64,000 nt of DNA from Bimuria novae-zelandiae CBS 107.79 (GCA_010015655.1 ML976677.1:754903-818902); one strand, 5' to 3'; shown: positions 1 through 11,745, counted from the stretch's first letter. The notes: generated by a model not told the origin, from the letters alone. Program-made: numbers and translations.

Positions 1-243
1 GATGGAATTAAGATGCCCGACTTTTGAAGTTGCTACCCCTGCAGGAATCCCTGCTGCACGTGACGGCCGACTTTATTGAGATTACCCTTTGTAGATCCAC
101 GCATTAACAACTTGGGGAGGATTCAAGCTAACAGCATTACATTCACACATCTATACATATCAAATATCATAACACCAAATCATCCGATCACACATCAAAA
201 CAACCATCATCCAAACCATCCACCATCCACCATCCACCCTACC
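1..243. other. Left-edge non-coding sequence
   Basis: No gene is recognised. The segment contains a low-complexity run rich in CA, CC and AT before the stop codon of the first gene. It is probably the 3' flank of that minus-strand gene. Confidence 0.5.
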
Positions 244-2466
244 TCAAATCCCCACCAACCCATCCAACAAAGCCGTCAACCCCGCCACCCCCATCAACGC
301 CCCCGCCTTCCCATGCCCATACTTCTTCTTCCTCCCCGCATCGCTCCCTCTGCTCCCTCTTCGTCGACTGCGCTCCCTCGCCTTCCTGCTCCTCGTCACT
401 TCCTCGGAATCCGACGTCCCCGACGCACTCGAGTGATGCTCGTAGCGCGCTCCTTCGAAAGACGTCCGCAGCGGAGACTGGGAGTAGCCTGGAGGCTGCA
501 GGTGCCGCGCGGGAGGGGGAGGCGGGTACGGCATGGATTGTGGAAAGGTGCGGGATTGCGCCGGTGGTGGAGGGGGAAAAGAGGGGTTGGTGTAGGGAGG
601 GTTGGGTAGGGGCGAGTAGAGCGCGGGTTGGCTTAGAGAGGGCGACGAGGGGATTTGCAGTGTGCTGGCTCGGGGATTAGGTGGGTAAGTTGGTGGAGGA
701 GGGGCTTGCCCTCCTTGTCCTGCACCAGGCATGGACATTGTGCGATCCAATGGCGGCGGCTGGGAAATGTGGTACGCCGTAGCCGATCTCTCGAGCGGTG
801 GAGGTTTATTATGCGTGGGCAGCGGCGTACGATCGCGATCGGTGCCTTTCGGCGGCAGAGTGCGACGCTCAAACGACGTCTGACGTGTCCTTTCTCGAGT
901 CGGTGGCGGCGATGGAGGCTGTGTCTTGCGGTAGAGCTCTACGGTGCGCTCCACCAGCCGCTGCACCTCGTCGAAGGTCAAGGGTCGATCTATGCAGAAC
1001 CATGTTTCGAACTTCGTACGTCTTCCGTCTGGGATATCTTTTTTCACCTGTGTGTACGGGTGACCCGCCTCTTTGAGCGCTTCCTTACAGACCCAGGAGG
1101 CCTGTACCTCGGTCCAGCTATGTCGGTGTCGGAATGCTTCAGACGTGGGCATATCGGTGTTGGATTCCTGGACTTTGCCGTCGACGTATTTCCAGTAGTG
1201 CCTGCGCGTCCGCAGAGTCCAAGGTATTCCTAGATCGAGCTCTTCATCCTTGTCCTTCGCTTCTACGGCCGCTGCGGCTTCCACTGGCAGGGTAGAAATA
1301 CTCGTCCGTGGCGAGACGGGTGCCGAAGCCGGGTCGTGACTAGGTGTTGGAATCGGTATGGGTAGTGAATTTGATTCTGCGAACAATGGTGGGATCATGT
1401 CAGGCTTGCGAGGAATGGGCGAGTTCAACCCAGCGTGACCGCTAGCAAACTCTTGCAATTTCTCCTCGTTGTCTTCGCTGTCTGACTCCACGAATGGTTG
1501 CTGGCTATCGCGTTTTTGCGCTTGCACTTTGCGTCTTTCTTCCAGTCTCTCCTGCTCGAACTGTCGCAACCTGGTCCACATTTCCAGCAAGCGATCTAAC
1601 TGCGACTTCGATATACTGCACACCGAAGCTAGCCAGTGCTCTTCGCCAGATCTTTGGGTGTCTAGGGTCGCGATGAACCTGTCTTGGTATCTCGTCAAGT
1701 AGGCTGGATTTGGGCTGGTTTCGTCAATCACGCTCAAACTGAGAGCGCTGTCTGTCTCCATTAATAGCCGTGCATCAGGCCGTGCTTGTTCGTAGAGCTT
1801 TGAAGCGAGGAGTATTGACATTTGTTGATCGATGATTAGCGTTTCGAGTTGCTGCTTCTCATTCGCCACCGCCGTTGCGCACTGCCTTGGTGACACATAT
1901 GGTCTGTCTCTGTGCGGATGTCAGTCAAAGAACGAACAAAGTGCGACTGGATTCCTACTCTGCCCATATAATACTCTGAGCTGTATACAACGTCTGCAGC
2001 ATAACCGATAATGTTGCTCTCAGGGAGTCTAGATGAGCTTTCAGGTAGTACAGCCGCGCCACTAGTTGCGGGGTAAGCGTTGTGGGCTTTGAACCTCCAT
2101 TGCGCTGAGTATTTTGGCGTCTGTCTTGTTCTGCATCTTGCAAGGATACAATAGAATTAATCTCATTCAGGACGGTAGCACTTTGGCCCAGGATGTCTTC
2201 GATTGCCTGGAAGGCCTATACGTCGCGTCAGTCAACGTCAGTGGTGCAAGGGGAACAAGTAAACATACTTCCGGGGAAGGTAAGCGATCGTCTTCCTTTA
2301 TAATGGTTCCAACCTCCTTCACTATAAGAGCCAAATTCGAGATCGCCTTCGCTGTTCTCAGAAGGTCCTTCGCCGCATATGTGTCCGTGGCAGCGAGCCG
2401 GTACAACACAAGAGCGAGGGTTGAGCTCTGAGACACCAGAGGAAGAATAGCCGCAAGAACTGCCAT
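244..2466 (-). CDS. Conserved fungal protein of unknown function, 706 aa, three exons
   Basis: Exons on the minus strand are 2466-2269, 2215-1959 and 1909-244. Donors are GTATGT and GTAGGA, acceptors TATAG and CACAG, and the phases fit exactly. The N-terminal 66 residues are hydrophobic and helical, resembling the helical N-terminal domain found in many fungal STAND and related proteins (resemblance only). A conserved-looking block lies at about residues 378-481 (RHYWKYVDGKV, SWTEVQASWVCKEA, RRTKFETWFCI, DEVQRLVERTVELYRK). Next comes a long Pro/Ser-rich disordered tract, an Arg/Ser-rich basic patch, and a Gly-rich hydrophobic C-terminus ending GVAGLTALLDGLVGI. I know this architecture as an unnamed fungal family and assign no function. 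The start was chosen at the first ATG that gives the hydrophobic N-terminus; another in-frame start-like codon lies 11 codons upstream. Confidence 0.8.
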
Positions 2467-4312
2467 CAGAAGTTTTTTTTTTTGGGAATATTCGAACACA
2501 AAGGTGACGGGGTCCGGGTGTATCTTTAGTGGACGTTGCCTCCAGAAGTGTTGAAATCAAAAATCGACAGTTGGTGGGTTCGCAAGTCTAGCGTGAGGTC
2601 ATCGCACAGCCGCACCACGAAGATCTGCAGGGACTTGGGGTTCACCGGTGATCCGTACACCGGCTGACGAAACAAGGATTAGCGCCTCTCTTTGCTTGGA
2701 TGCGCAACCGATCAGGCAGTGAACTGCTGCACCCCGTTAACAAGGTTTGGCGAGAATACCCCACTGCAACGATGCTCTTGGAAAGTTGCGGCAGAGCGTT
2801 CGAGGACGACGGCGGAATGGAGGGTGTATATGCGGTTCCCCTCTCCTGGAAGGAAGGAGTCAAATGAATGGCCACAAATGTATGCAGTGCTCCGTTACTC
2901 CACGAGCCTGTTGACCTTGTTTTTTGGTGTGAGGCTCATACTCATAGCAGGCCGAGCTGATAATGCTAGTGCTCATAGGAAGCTCGTCTTTCAGGTAGGC
3001 CCAATCTTGGAGACATACAGTGAAGTCAAAAGTAACGCGGCAGAGCCCCCCATGAAATCCGGATTTTGCAGCCCTTGGCAAGTTTATCCAGATGTCGTGT
3101 CAACCAAGGTTGGGCGGAGTAGAGCCTTGAACATGGGGGAGGTCTCAGTGAGCTGCTCGCAACCAACGAAGCAATTCATCTTCAAAGGCTCATTGCAGCT
3201 TCGACAACGAGCTCAGCTACCCAAGACGAGCCATCAGTCTATGAAAAATGACACCAGTCAGAAGTTGTTCTTCCTCGGTAGTGGGGCTTACCAGCGTCGC
3301 CGTCACCACGCGAAGTAGGGCGAGAAAACCTCGACTGCAATGGTTCCGTTGCGCTTGCTAAGCAAATGATGGAAAAGAACATGGTCTTGTGTTGACGAAA
3401 CGAATGACCAGCACATTACGAAGGGAAGCGAAGAGACAGCGTTGTGCAATAGTTCGAATTCACCTGACTCGCAGTGTAGAGGCTTAGCTCTTGCTCGATA
3501 ATCACTCAGCGAGACTTTGATTGCTCCTCAGACTGCTTCATGCAATTCCAAGAGCGATTTTGAAGACGCATTCACAATACGGTGTTTGTGCCTCGTCTAC
3601 TGCCGGCTCTGGCTGCCACGACGCAAGCGACTTCGGCATTCTTTTGCCAACAGCTCCGGTGGCGACTTCCTGATTAAGCAAATGCCGTTTGCGATTAGCT
3701 TCAGATTTCGGACGAACTCGCGCAGGGCCCCTCCAGTTTTTGACGGTCAACAGCGTGGCACTGCGACAAGCGCAAATGCGTGGGAAAGTGATTGGCAATT
3801 TGAAGTTCTTCGCCCTGCAGCGAACAACCTTCCCGTGAGATAAGAGCCTCCACACTTGCACGAGCAACAAAGGCAATTGCAGTGAAATGCCAACTGAGGC
3901 CGGATGAGGCGGCTAATCGGCCAAGACTTCACAAGGATTTCCCAAGTACTGCCGGCCGGTGCAATGTGATTGATTGACGGCTACGCGAACCTTTCTCGAT
4001 GGGACGTGACAGTGACGAGCAAATCCACCAAAGAAGTGTACGCCTCCACGTGCGTCATTCACCTCTCGCCGTGAATCCTTCCCTTCAATCCCACTTGTGA
4101 CCCCGCGCAACCCTCCAGCAGTCAACCGCCGCGTTCACGCGCATAGCTGAGGTCCTCTCGCCGCTCTGCGTTAACCAATCGCCCGGATTCGGCTGCCCGC
4201 GTGCTGTACCACCAACAGCCATTTGCAGCCCGGTAGGCGGAACACTATATGGTCAGCGACGCGGCACCGGTCTAGCCTCCAGCGCAGTTTGGATAGATAT
4301 ACAAGGCTGATC
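2467..4312. other. Divergent intergenic region
   Basis: About 1.8 kb separates two divergently transcribed genes. Several 60-210 codon open frames occur on both strands, but they overlap each other, show no recognisable domain, and lack a consistent splice structure. I treat them as chance frames. The region presumably carries both promoters and 5' UTRs; no specific element is assigned. Confidence 0.5.
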
Positions 4313-5905
4313 ATGCCCCGCGCTCGCTCCAACAACGGCGGCGGGACGAGTACTGCTGTTATGGTGCAAGAAGGAGGTGCTGCTCCCCCCACGCAACGGT
4401 CGAATGCGAACCGAGGCTATGGTACATTCGACGCAGGGGAGCTGCAACGCCCGCAACCCCAACCTTCGAGGAGGTCCTCGTCGAGCTTTCTGATCCATGG
4501 AGGCACGCCGTGTGTCGATTCGGAGAACTTCCATGCGCTGGTATGCAGATCCGCGACAATTAAAAGGGAGTGTTTGGGTGCTAATGCATTTCAGCTCGGT
4601 GGCTTCCTCGCAGAACTCAACTGCAGACTGGACCGGATAGACTCGTATGGCCAACTCAAGCTCGATACGGGCGTCGATTACGCATACTCTACCCTTCTCG
4701 CCGTGCGCGAATCTTGCTCCAAGATTTCAGACGGTGCCATCGAGGTAGGGCGGAGACAGGCGGCAGTGTTCGTGGAGACGTTGGAGAGCCGCTACCAACA
4801 TGCGCTGGAGTCGAAAGAGACGTTGGCAGAAAAGGTGGTCGAAGGCATCCTCCTCATTGAGGACTGGGTGACGGACCTGGAAACCCGCGCATACGCCTTT
4901 CGAGACGCAGGCCTGGAGACGGTAAACCAGGAGCTCGTCCGCGCTCGCGGCGTCGTCGATGCCGGCCTCCACAAAGCACACCGCGCCCGGCAGTCGATCG
5001 AGCTCAAGATCGACTTCGCCGTAGACCAGGCCCTCGCGCGCGCAAAGGAACACGGCCTGATCCGCTACGAAGACCTCCCCGAGCCCTGGCAAGCAAACGA
5101 GCACATCCTCACGGGCTACCGCTTCTATGACGACCACTGGGCCTGTATCCGCTCCATCTGCGGCATCCACAACGAATCCACAAACATCTGGACGCACCTC
5201 GTCGGCTTCATGGTCATGCTCGGCCTCGCATTTTACTTCTACCCGCAACACATTAACTTCCGCGCGAGCACCACCACCGACATCGCCATCGCCGCCATCT
5301 TCTTCTTCGCCGCCTGCAAATGTCTCCTCTGCAGCTGCATCATGCACACGATGAACGGCATCTCGCACCAGACGCTGCTCGAGCGCTACGCCTGCATCGA
5401 CTACACGGGCATCAGCCTCCTCGTCGGTGCCTCCATTATGACCTTCGAATACACAGCCTTCTACTGCGAACCCAAAGCGCGCTGGGCATACATGTCGCTC
5501 ACGGCCGCCCTCTCCCTCGGCGGCGTCTACCTCCCGTGGAACCCAACCTTCAACCGCAACGACCTCGCCTGGCTGCGCGTCACCTTCTACGTCACCCTCG
5601 CGCTGACCTCGCTCGTCCCCTTCGCGCAGCTCATCGCGAACCACGGGCTGGAATATACAGCGTCGTTCTACACGCCTGCGGTGCCCTCCATGACTATCTA
5701 CTTCGTCGGCGCCGTCATCTACGCCGCGCGCGTGCCTGAGCGCTGGCTCCCTGGACGATTCGATTACCTCGGTGCGAGCCATAATATCTGGCATGTGGCG
5801 GTGCTGTGCGGTATCGTGGCGCATTATTTTGCGATGCAGGAGATGTTTAGCCAGGCCCATGGGCGGTCGCAGGCGCAGTGTCCGAGTCTACCGGACTTCT
5901 ACTAA
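4313..5905 (+). CDS. AdipoR/hemolysin-III family membrane receptor, Izh3-like
   Basis: This encodes a progestin/adipoQ receptor (PAQR) family protein. In fungi the Izh proteins act in zinc and sterol homeostasis. Exon 1 is 4313-4540 and exon 2 is 4595-5905, giving about 512 aa. The 54-nt intron (GTATGC...TTTCAG with a GCTAATG branch) is a multiple of three without stops, so a longer unspliced frame also stays open. The soluble N-terminal half (about 270 aa) resembles Izh3, the long-tailed member. The core follows: HNESTNIWTHLVG, then seven hydrophobic segments. Metal-site His residues are visible in IMHTMNGISHQ and in the last segment, SHNIWHVAV. I chose the start at MPRARSNNGG; an in-frame ATG 30 codons upstream (4223) is possible. 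It ends convergently with the Zn2Cys6 gene. Confidence 0.9.
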   Translation: MPRARSNNGGGTSTAVMVQEGGAAPPTQRSNANRGYGTFDAGELQRPQPQPSRRSSSSFLIHGGTPCVDSENFHALVCRSATIKRECLGANAFQLGGFLAELNCRLDRIDSYGQLKLDTGVDYAYSTLLAVRESCSKISDGAIEVGRRQAAVFVETLESRYQHALESKETLAEKVVEGILLIEDWVTDLETRAYAFRDAGLETVNQELVRARGVVDAGLHKAHRARQSIELKIDFAVDQALARAKEHGLIRYEDLPEPWQANEHILTGYRFYDDHWACIRSICGIHNESTNIWTHLVGFMVMLGLAFYFYPQHINFRASTTTDIAIAAIFFFAACKCLLCSCIMHTMNGISHQTLLERYACIDYTGISLLVGASIMTFEYTAFYCEPKARWAYMSLTAALSLGGVYLPWNPTFNRNDLAWLRVTFYVTLALTSLVPFAQLIANHGLEYTASFYTPAVPSMTIYFVGAVIYAARVPERWLPGRFDYLGASHNIWHVAVLCGIVAHYFAMQEMFSQAHGRSQAQCPSLPDFY

Positions 5906-6498
5906 GCTACTTTGATTTTGAGGTGTTTTGAGGCTGTGAAGGCCGTTTCTTGTGATTTAGCGCTGCATTAGAGGAGAGCTGGGCTGCATATTGGTGTATT
6001 TTGCATGGTGGAGGGAAGGGCATATGCATGGATGGCCATGCCCGCCAGGGGTTGAAGCTGAGGCATGCATAATGTAAATGATAATGCAACGTAAATAGAT
6101 TGAAAAAAAATTATTTCCATGATGCTAATACAATTTTCCTGTATCCGAAGTACTGACTGTACGGCTGCTGTTCCCATGCTCTTGCGCGAACATGGAAAGT
6201 GGTCGAGGCATATACCGACCCGAAGCACCCAATCTCGTAGAAGAAGATGTACAACAGGGTCAAAGGAAAGAAGGATTCAACCGTGAGACGCCGTTTCGTG
6301 AGTCGTAATCATGGCTTCCTAATGCCGTGAATAATGCCGTGAACACCGTTGTGCGAAGCCGCCCTACCAAAGCAAACCAACAATGTCGCTGAACCGTCCC
6401 ATAAAAATGCAAAAGCCCACGATTCCTTAAGAAACGCCGACAAAAAATAAACTAAGAAAACAAGACGCTAACAGAACCAGCGCGAAGAATGTCGCAGA
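5906..6498. other. Convergent 3' intergenic region
   Basis: About 0.6 kb lies between the stop codons of two convergent genes. It should contain both 3' UTRs and poly(A) regions. A-rich stretches are present near 6100 and 6440. No gene is seen. Confidence 0.6.
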
Positions 6499-9041
6499 TT
6501 ACTTAACCCCCTCCAAATCCAGCACCAACAACCGCGCAACCAACCGATCAAAGAAAAACCCCATATCGCCCTCCTCCTGTGCTTCTCTCGCTTTTGCCTC
6601 CAAGTACCCCACGCCCGCCCCTCTCACCGCCTCGCGCACACTCTCCACAAACTTATCCTCCGCACTCTTCACGCTTCCCTGCCTCGCCCCTACGTCGACA
6701 TCACCCTGCCAGTTCGGCCCCAACCGCGCATGGCACGCGCCAAAGCACGCTTGGTAGAACTCGAGTAACTGTCTGACGCCCTCGTCGTCGGCTGCGAAGT
6801 CGCGCTCACGCTCGCGCTGGGACGATTGCGACTGTGACTGCGCGGCCAGGGGGGTGTCATGCGCGTGATGATAGGGGAGTTTCGCAGCATGGTACTGGAT
6901 ACTCTCGACGCTCATGAGCAGTACGAGGAAGGCTGCCAGCGCAACGGGCCACTCGTCCAGCGCGCGGCGCAGGAAGAGCTGCTCAAGGGAGACGAGGGCT
7001 TCGCGCATGAGCTTGAGCGCGAGGCCGGGCATGATGGCGCCGAACTGCGCGCGGAGGAAGCACGGCGTTGGTGTGACGTCTTGCGGGAGGGACGGAGTGG
7101 TGGTGTGCACAAGGTGCGCGAGCGGCGGTGAGGTGTGAGGTGGGGGCAGAGTTATGTCGCCGCCGACGTGGACGAGGACGAGGAGCTTGAGCGCTTGGCA
7201 GAGGAGGTGGGCGTGTGGGGAGGGAGCGGCGAGCGAGCGCGTGTAGACGTATACGTGGCGGAGGATGCGGAGAGGGGAGCAGAAGAGCGGGAAGGAGCTG
7301 AAGTGCTGGTCGACGAGGAGGGAGAGGTGGGTGTCGAGGAGAGTTTCGAGGTCAGACAGAGCTTCTGGGGTTAAGGTGGCGGGGAGGACGGCGTGGGTGT
7401 GGGTCTCGCTCGGGGAAGCGTTCGGTGGCCACGAATAGATGGTATGCTCGTGGAGCAGATCGGTCATGGTGTCCTCGAATCGTACAATGGAGACGGGAAT
7501 GTGGAGCGTGGATCCGAAGCCGAATATGATGGGGACCGAGTAAGATTCAGCGTCTACCTGGTAAATGCCGCTGATGGGCCTCGCAGTCGGATGCCAGCCA
7601 TGGCGTTCAGCAAGAAACACCCGTGCCAGCCCCGATACCAACCGTTCGCGGCAAGGATGATTGACAAGATCGCTCCCGAAGTGAATGATGCAAGACTTGC
7701 ACGGTGTGCCTGGGTCGCACTTCTCTTTTCTCTTCCTACAGTTGGAGCACGATCCCACGTGCCTCATTACTGCCGCTTCACTTCGTAGTTGAGCGCTCAA
7801 GGGGCCGGTACGTCCCTTGTGGCGCCGCTGGCCACCTTCTGCTCCCGAAGGTTTCAGTCGCTGTTGTTCATCTGGCTGGTACGAGACCCAACCTAGATCG
7901 GCTGGGATGGGTGGTGTGGCCAGGCTGCCATTCCGACTCCGCCGGGGATTCGATAAACTCCGCGTGAGTTGAACCGTGCGTGAAACGCGTTTATGTTCGG
8001 GGGACACAGACAGAATGGGAGGCACTCCTCGAAATCCTTGTTGGGACTGACGTCTTAGAGACGGATGCCGCTCTAAGTTGACTCTTGACAGGTGATTTGA
8101 CCGTGCGTCAACGCTGCGACGATGCGGTTGAGGTATGGTGATTGCTCGCGCTTGGCTAGTCTGGAAGTGATAACTAGGCTGATACTCATTCCAGGAGTGC
8201 GTTGTAAAGACATTGCCCTCTCTGTGCGTTCCGACGTAAGGAATTGGTATCGGCATAGCACCAGATCCATCTTCTTGGTGTACCTCTATAAGAGGTTCTA
8301 CCGACGGCTCCGCCCACGTACCCACATTTACTAGAGCCTGTGAATTATATACGTCGAGACCACTAAAGGAGTGAGGCGTGCCCGAAACATGCGGATTGAA
8401 TAGGCCAGATGTTGGCGCCGTCTGGTAGGAGCTCGACGAACCCCAGCTATGCGCGTCCAAGAAAGGCGATGCAGGAGGAACTTGACTATTGGGTTACAAA
8501 GTCAGTAAAGGTCGAGTAGACTAGGGTGGAAAGTGTGGGCACGCAGCTTCCCAACAATTTGTAATCTGCTGAGCCAGCCGACACACCCACTCCGCAGCAT
8601 GTTTACGTACCCAGGCGAGAGCATGGTTTCGCAAGCCTCGAAAGATCCGTGATTCGGTATTCCGGTCTGGATAGCCAGGGGCGAGGTGGCTGATGTTGTA
8701 TAAGAGGGGAAGCCGCTCAGCCAGGAATGACCGTGATCGAACGAGGAGGGTTCTCCAGTGACCGAAGCAGGTCTTGAGGTGACATAGTCGAACGAAGAAG
8801 GCCCTTCGAAACTCGGTGTCGTTATCGAAGGAATATAGGATTGCTCGGAGGTCACACTCTCTGCAGCGTTCGATGTGAAGGAGTCCCCGTAAGCATTCCT
8901 GTTGGACGTGTCCTCTATGCCGACTTCGCCTTGGAAGAGCGGGTCGTAGAGTTCGCCGTCCCAGGCTACCAGGTTTTGCCAGCCTTCCTCCGTCGAGAGC
9001 TCCTGGGCAAGAGCAGACATCCTTCTCGAACTGGACGCCAT
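6499..9041 (-). CDS. Zn2Cys6 binuclear-cluster transcription factor, 805 aa
   Basis: Minus-strand exons are 9041-8611 and 8485-6499. The 125-nt intron has a GTACGT donor and an AATAG acceptor with a CTGAC branch. The start codon sits in CCATGG. A six-cysteine cluster lies near residues 390-422, C-x2-C-x6-C-x5-C-x2-C-x12-C, with the basic run RKRKEK in the first loop, the hallmark of Gal4-type fungal regulators. The last spacer of 12 is longer than the usual 6-9. The cluster is unusually central: a Ser/Pro-rich region of about 390 residues precedes it. The C-terminal third is leucine-rich and helical, as in regulatory regions of this class, though I cannot place a named middle-homology domain. 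No biosynthetic neighbours suggest a target pathway. Confidence 0.85.
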
Positions 9042-10758
9042 GGCAGCGGAAAGGTGCAGGCTCAAATTCTTGGACCGTGTTCCTTAAATTCTGAGCCGAC
9101 GCAGCGCAATGCGCCGAACGGTTCGCCTGCACCAGTGGTGGCGCTGGTCGAAATTCAAATGTAGCGTCGTCGACTGGACAGTGGGGTTCAAGATGGTGCG
9201 ATGCGGCTCATGGGTGTGTGTTGTGTCGCGTGTTGAACCGACTGGACCTGGTATCGTAGGTAGAGGTGGAGCTAGAGCCAGGCAGCTGGAAGGTGATGGG
9301 CTTCCATCACCTCCTGTTCTGTCATCAAAAGGAACACGAAAGAAAATATAGAAACAAACAACAATAGCCTCCGAAACCAGAATAAAAATTGGTGAGCGAC
9401 ACAACAGCAATGGCAAGTTGCACGGATGAACAGGTATCATCATATACTCGAAATCGTGGCCCCGGCCGTTGCAGGGTAACTGCGGCTGAACGACTGCGTA
9501 GATGCCTTGCGGCAGCGGCAAGAATGCCTTCGCTCCAGTCGTCAACGGCAGGCTTATCACGTTCCTTGAAAGCCCGTGAAGATGACTGCATGGCATTAAG
9601 TAAAGTTCGCGGGCTGTGCGTGCCGTCGCGCGCGGCCATCAGTATGTACGTGTACATGTTGCCCTGCACACCTACCTAGGCGGCATTCTTGTGATCCAGT
9701 TCGCCTACGCTCACCGGTGACGATTAAGGACTAGGTTCGTTTGGTACTACAGGGCTGCAGTGTGCATTCGAGCGACGATGGTCAACTGTTTTACTCCGGG
9801 CCTCGGCTAGACAGAAAACCCACTACGGGACTCGCCTGTTGGAAATTGCGAATCCACACCCACGTTGCTACGCTGTGCACAACCAACTTATCACCGTAGA
9901 CCATTCAGATTATGGGTATGTTTCAACGGCCGTATTCCGCTGTACCGGGTGTTGCCGGCATTTATTCAATAAATAAGAACCACGCTTAGATTTCCATCCA
10001 GGGTGTTGTCTGCATAATGGGATCTATTCGCTATATCCGTCCAAACAACTCGAATCCCAAGGTTGGACTGAAGCACGCCTCACACAAGCTTTGCTCATGG
10101 CTCTCTAATGAAACAACGAGAGCACCCGAGCCGTTTCCGCAGGATAACGACTCAATTAAATTAAACATCCCCAAAACCACTATCAAGTCTTCACAGCACC
10201 AAGAAACCACCAGATGCGGATATTGTCTAGTCACACACCCGAATCTTCACCAGCAATGTCATTCGCAGTCCCAACCCGGGTCTGTACTACAGCTATCCAG
10301 CACTGCTAACTAACATAGAGTGATAGTATGCGAAGCTCGTCGGTACAGAGCGCGAAGTTGAAACTCTGAGTTATACTGCTGTCGCTATCACGAGAGTCAA
10401 CCCTTTACAGCGAGAGGGTCACTATTCAATGATCAATATTAGGCCAAGCTAAGCCCCGGAGCCGAATCCTACCCTTCAACTCCGGAGCTGGCTCTACAAA
10501 CGCATCCGAAGCGTTCCGCACACCCGCAGTGACTCCAGTTTCATGTAGGACTCGGGCCTAGCAGACGGACAATTCCTCCTCCAAGTAGTATATCATAACT
10601 TGCCCAGGTGTGCCTCTGAAAGAACCCATATCTCGCCAGTCCTTCAAACCAAATCAACACAGAATGTTCTCCCATCTCGCAATCGAATACTTACTCAACT
10701 CTCCGTCCACCATCAATCTCAACCCCCGCCAAAGAATACACCACACCCGAATCCAACA
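9042..10758. other. Intergenic region
   Basis: About 1.7 kb without a supportable gene. Open frames on both strands around 9100-9680 are overlapping and featureless. It contains one copy of a dispersed repeat (9641-9735). The rest shows nothing I recognise. Confidence 0.5.
9641..9735 (+). repeat. Imperfect dispersed repeat, copy 1
   Basis: This segment matches 11256-11342 in the same orientation, with shared blocks GTATGTACGTGT, TGCCCTGCACA, GCATTCTTG, AGTTCGCCTAC and CTCACCGGTGACG. Copy 1 carries about 13 extra bases in the middle. The pair flanks the broken EthD gene. No TIRs or target duplications are visible, so the class is unknown. Confidence 0.7.
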
Positions 10759-11076
10759 ATGCCAGTCACTCTAACAGCCCTCTACCCCAACGTCCCGGAC
10801 GCAAAACACAACATCCCTTACTACACGACCACACACATGCCGCTCGCGCACTCCCACTGGGCGTCCGGCGGCATGAAATCCTGAGCCGTGACTACATACC
10901 AGCCTGGTCTCGACGGGTCGGCGCCTGCGTATGCGTTTAGCTGCACGTCGATCTGGGAGAGCCAGGAGCAAATCGAGCAGGCGTTTGCGGGGCCGCATAT
11001 TGAGAAGATAATGGCAGACCATCCGAATTTTGCGAATCGGACGGCTACGTATTTGGTGGGGGAGATTGATGGATGA
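10759..11076 (+). pseudogene. EthD-domain protein (DabB-like ferredoxin-like fold), single nonsense codon
   Basis: Read through, this is a compact 105-codon gene of EthD type: MPVTLTALYPN, then YYTTTHMPLAHSHW, then AYAFSCTSIWES and HPNFANRTATYLVGEI. EthD proteins are small dimeric alpha+beta barrel proteins; some accompany ether-degradation or polyketide pathways, and most fungal ones have no proven role. Codon 42 (10882-10884) is TGA where the context suggests Trp (TGG). No frameshift or other stop is visible, and the frame is uniform on both sides. Either the gene is a recent pseudogene or the base is a sequencing error. The TGA is followed by G, not by the CTA context typical of strong readthrough. 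Confidence 0.75.
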
Positions 11077-11745
11077 AGAGGTGGTGATGGTGCTGAGATC
11101 ACAATGTGGGGTAAATGAATATAAGCTTTGGTTGTTGATGTGTCGTCGCATGCTGTTCTCTATGGGTGTTATTTTGCCTACTAAAGGCCTCTTGGCGTAT
11201 GCGGTGTTTACACAGAGAGTTTAGAAGACCCATGTACGTTTAGCACCGTCGCCCAGCCATCTGTATGTACGTGTTCAAGGTGCCCTGCACAGCATTCTTG
11301 CGCTCAAGTTCGCCTACACTCACCGGTGACGTTTGAGGCCTAGCTGCGCACATTAGCTGCACACATGCACTGCCGAAGTCTCTCATCAACGCGGTTGGGA
11401 CGTTGCAATGCATCCGACGCAGTGAGGAGTGCGGCATTTCTTTCCCGCGCAAGAGCGATCTATTTCCGATCTAGGAAGGCTTCTCGAAGGGAAGGAACGG
11501 TAACGTGCTCCGCGTGGCGCAGTGCTCAAGCGTCTGATACCATTACCAACACCAGGACGCACGCGGCAGTTTCTCGAAATCGTAGAAACGGAAACCAGAA
11601 TGAAAAGAGAAGTATCAGGCTAATTGTTAATTGGAGGTGCAATGCAGTTCAAATGCTATTGTCGTATTCTTATGTTCACATGCAGAAAAACACATTGATA
11701 TACGTAACGCCCGTCTCAATCTGTACCTCGGATACCAAGCGTGAA
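11077..11745. other. Intergenic region with repeat copy 2
   Basis: About 0.67 kb between the EthD pseudogene and the AAA-ATPase stop codon. It contains the second copy of the dispersed repeat (11256-11342). No gene is recognised. Confidence 0.5.
11256..11342 (+). repeat. Imperfect dispersed repeat, copy 2
   Basis: Counterpart of 9641-9735 in direct orientation, shorter by about 13 bases in the middle. It shares the GTATGTACGTGT, TGCCCTGCACA and CTCACCGGTGACG blocks. The two copies bracket the EthD pseudogene. Confidence 0.7.

Noticed and set aside
2692..3318. 208-codon plus-strand open frame between the first two genes
   Set aside because: No recognisable domain, overlaps minus-strand frames of similar length, and has atypical residue content for a fungal protein; probably chance in an intergenic region.
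4727..5860. 377-codon minus-strand frame rich in Glu, Asp, Val and Gly
   Set aside because: It is the antisense shadow of the GC-rich Izh3-like gene; the plus-strand frame has the conserved membrane protein motifs.
10882..10884. TGA in the EthD gene as selenocysteine or programmed readthrough
   Set aside because: Ascomycetes of this type lack selenocysteine machinery as far as known, no SECIS-like structure was seen, and the stop lacks the CTA-type readthrough context.
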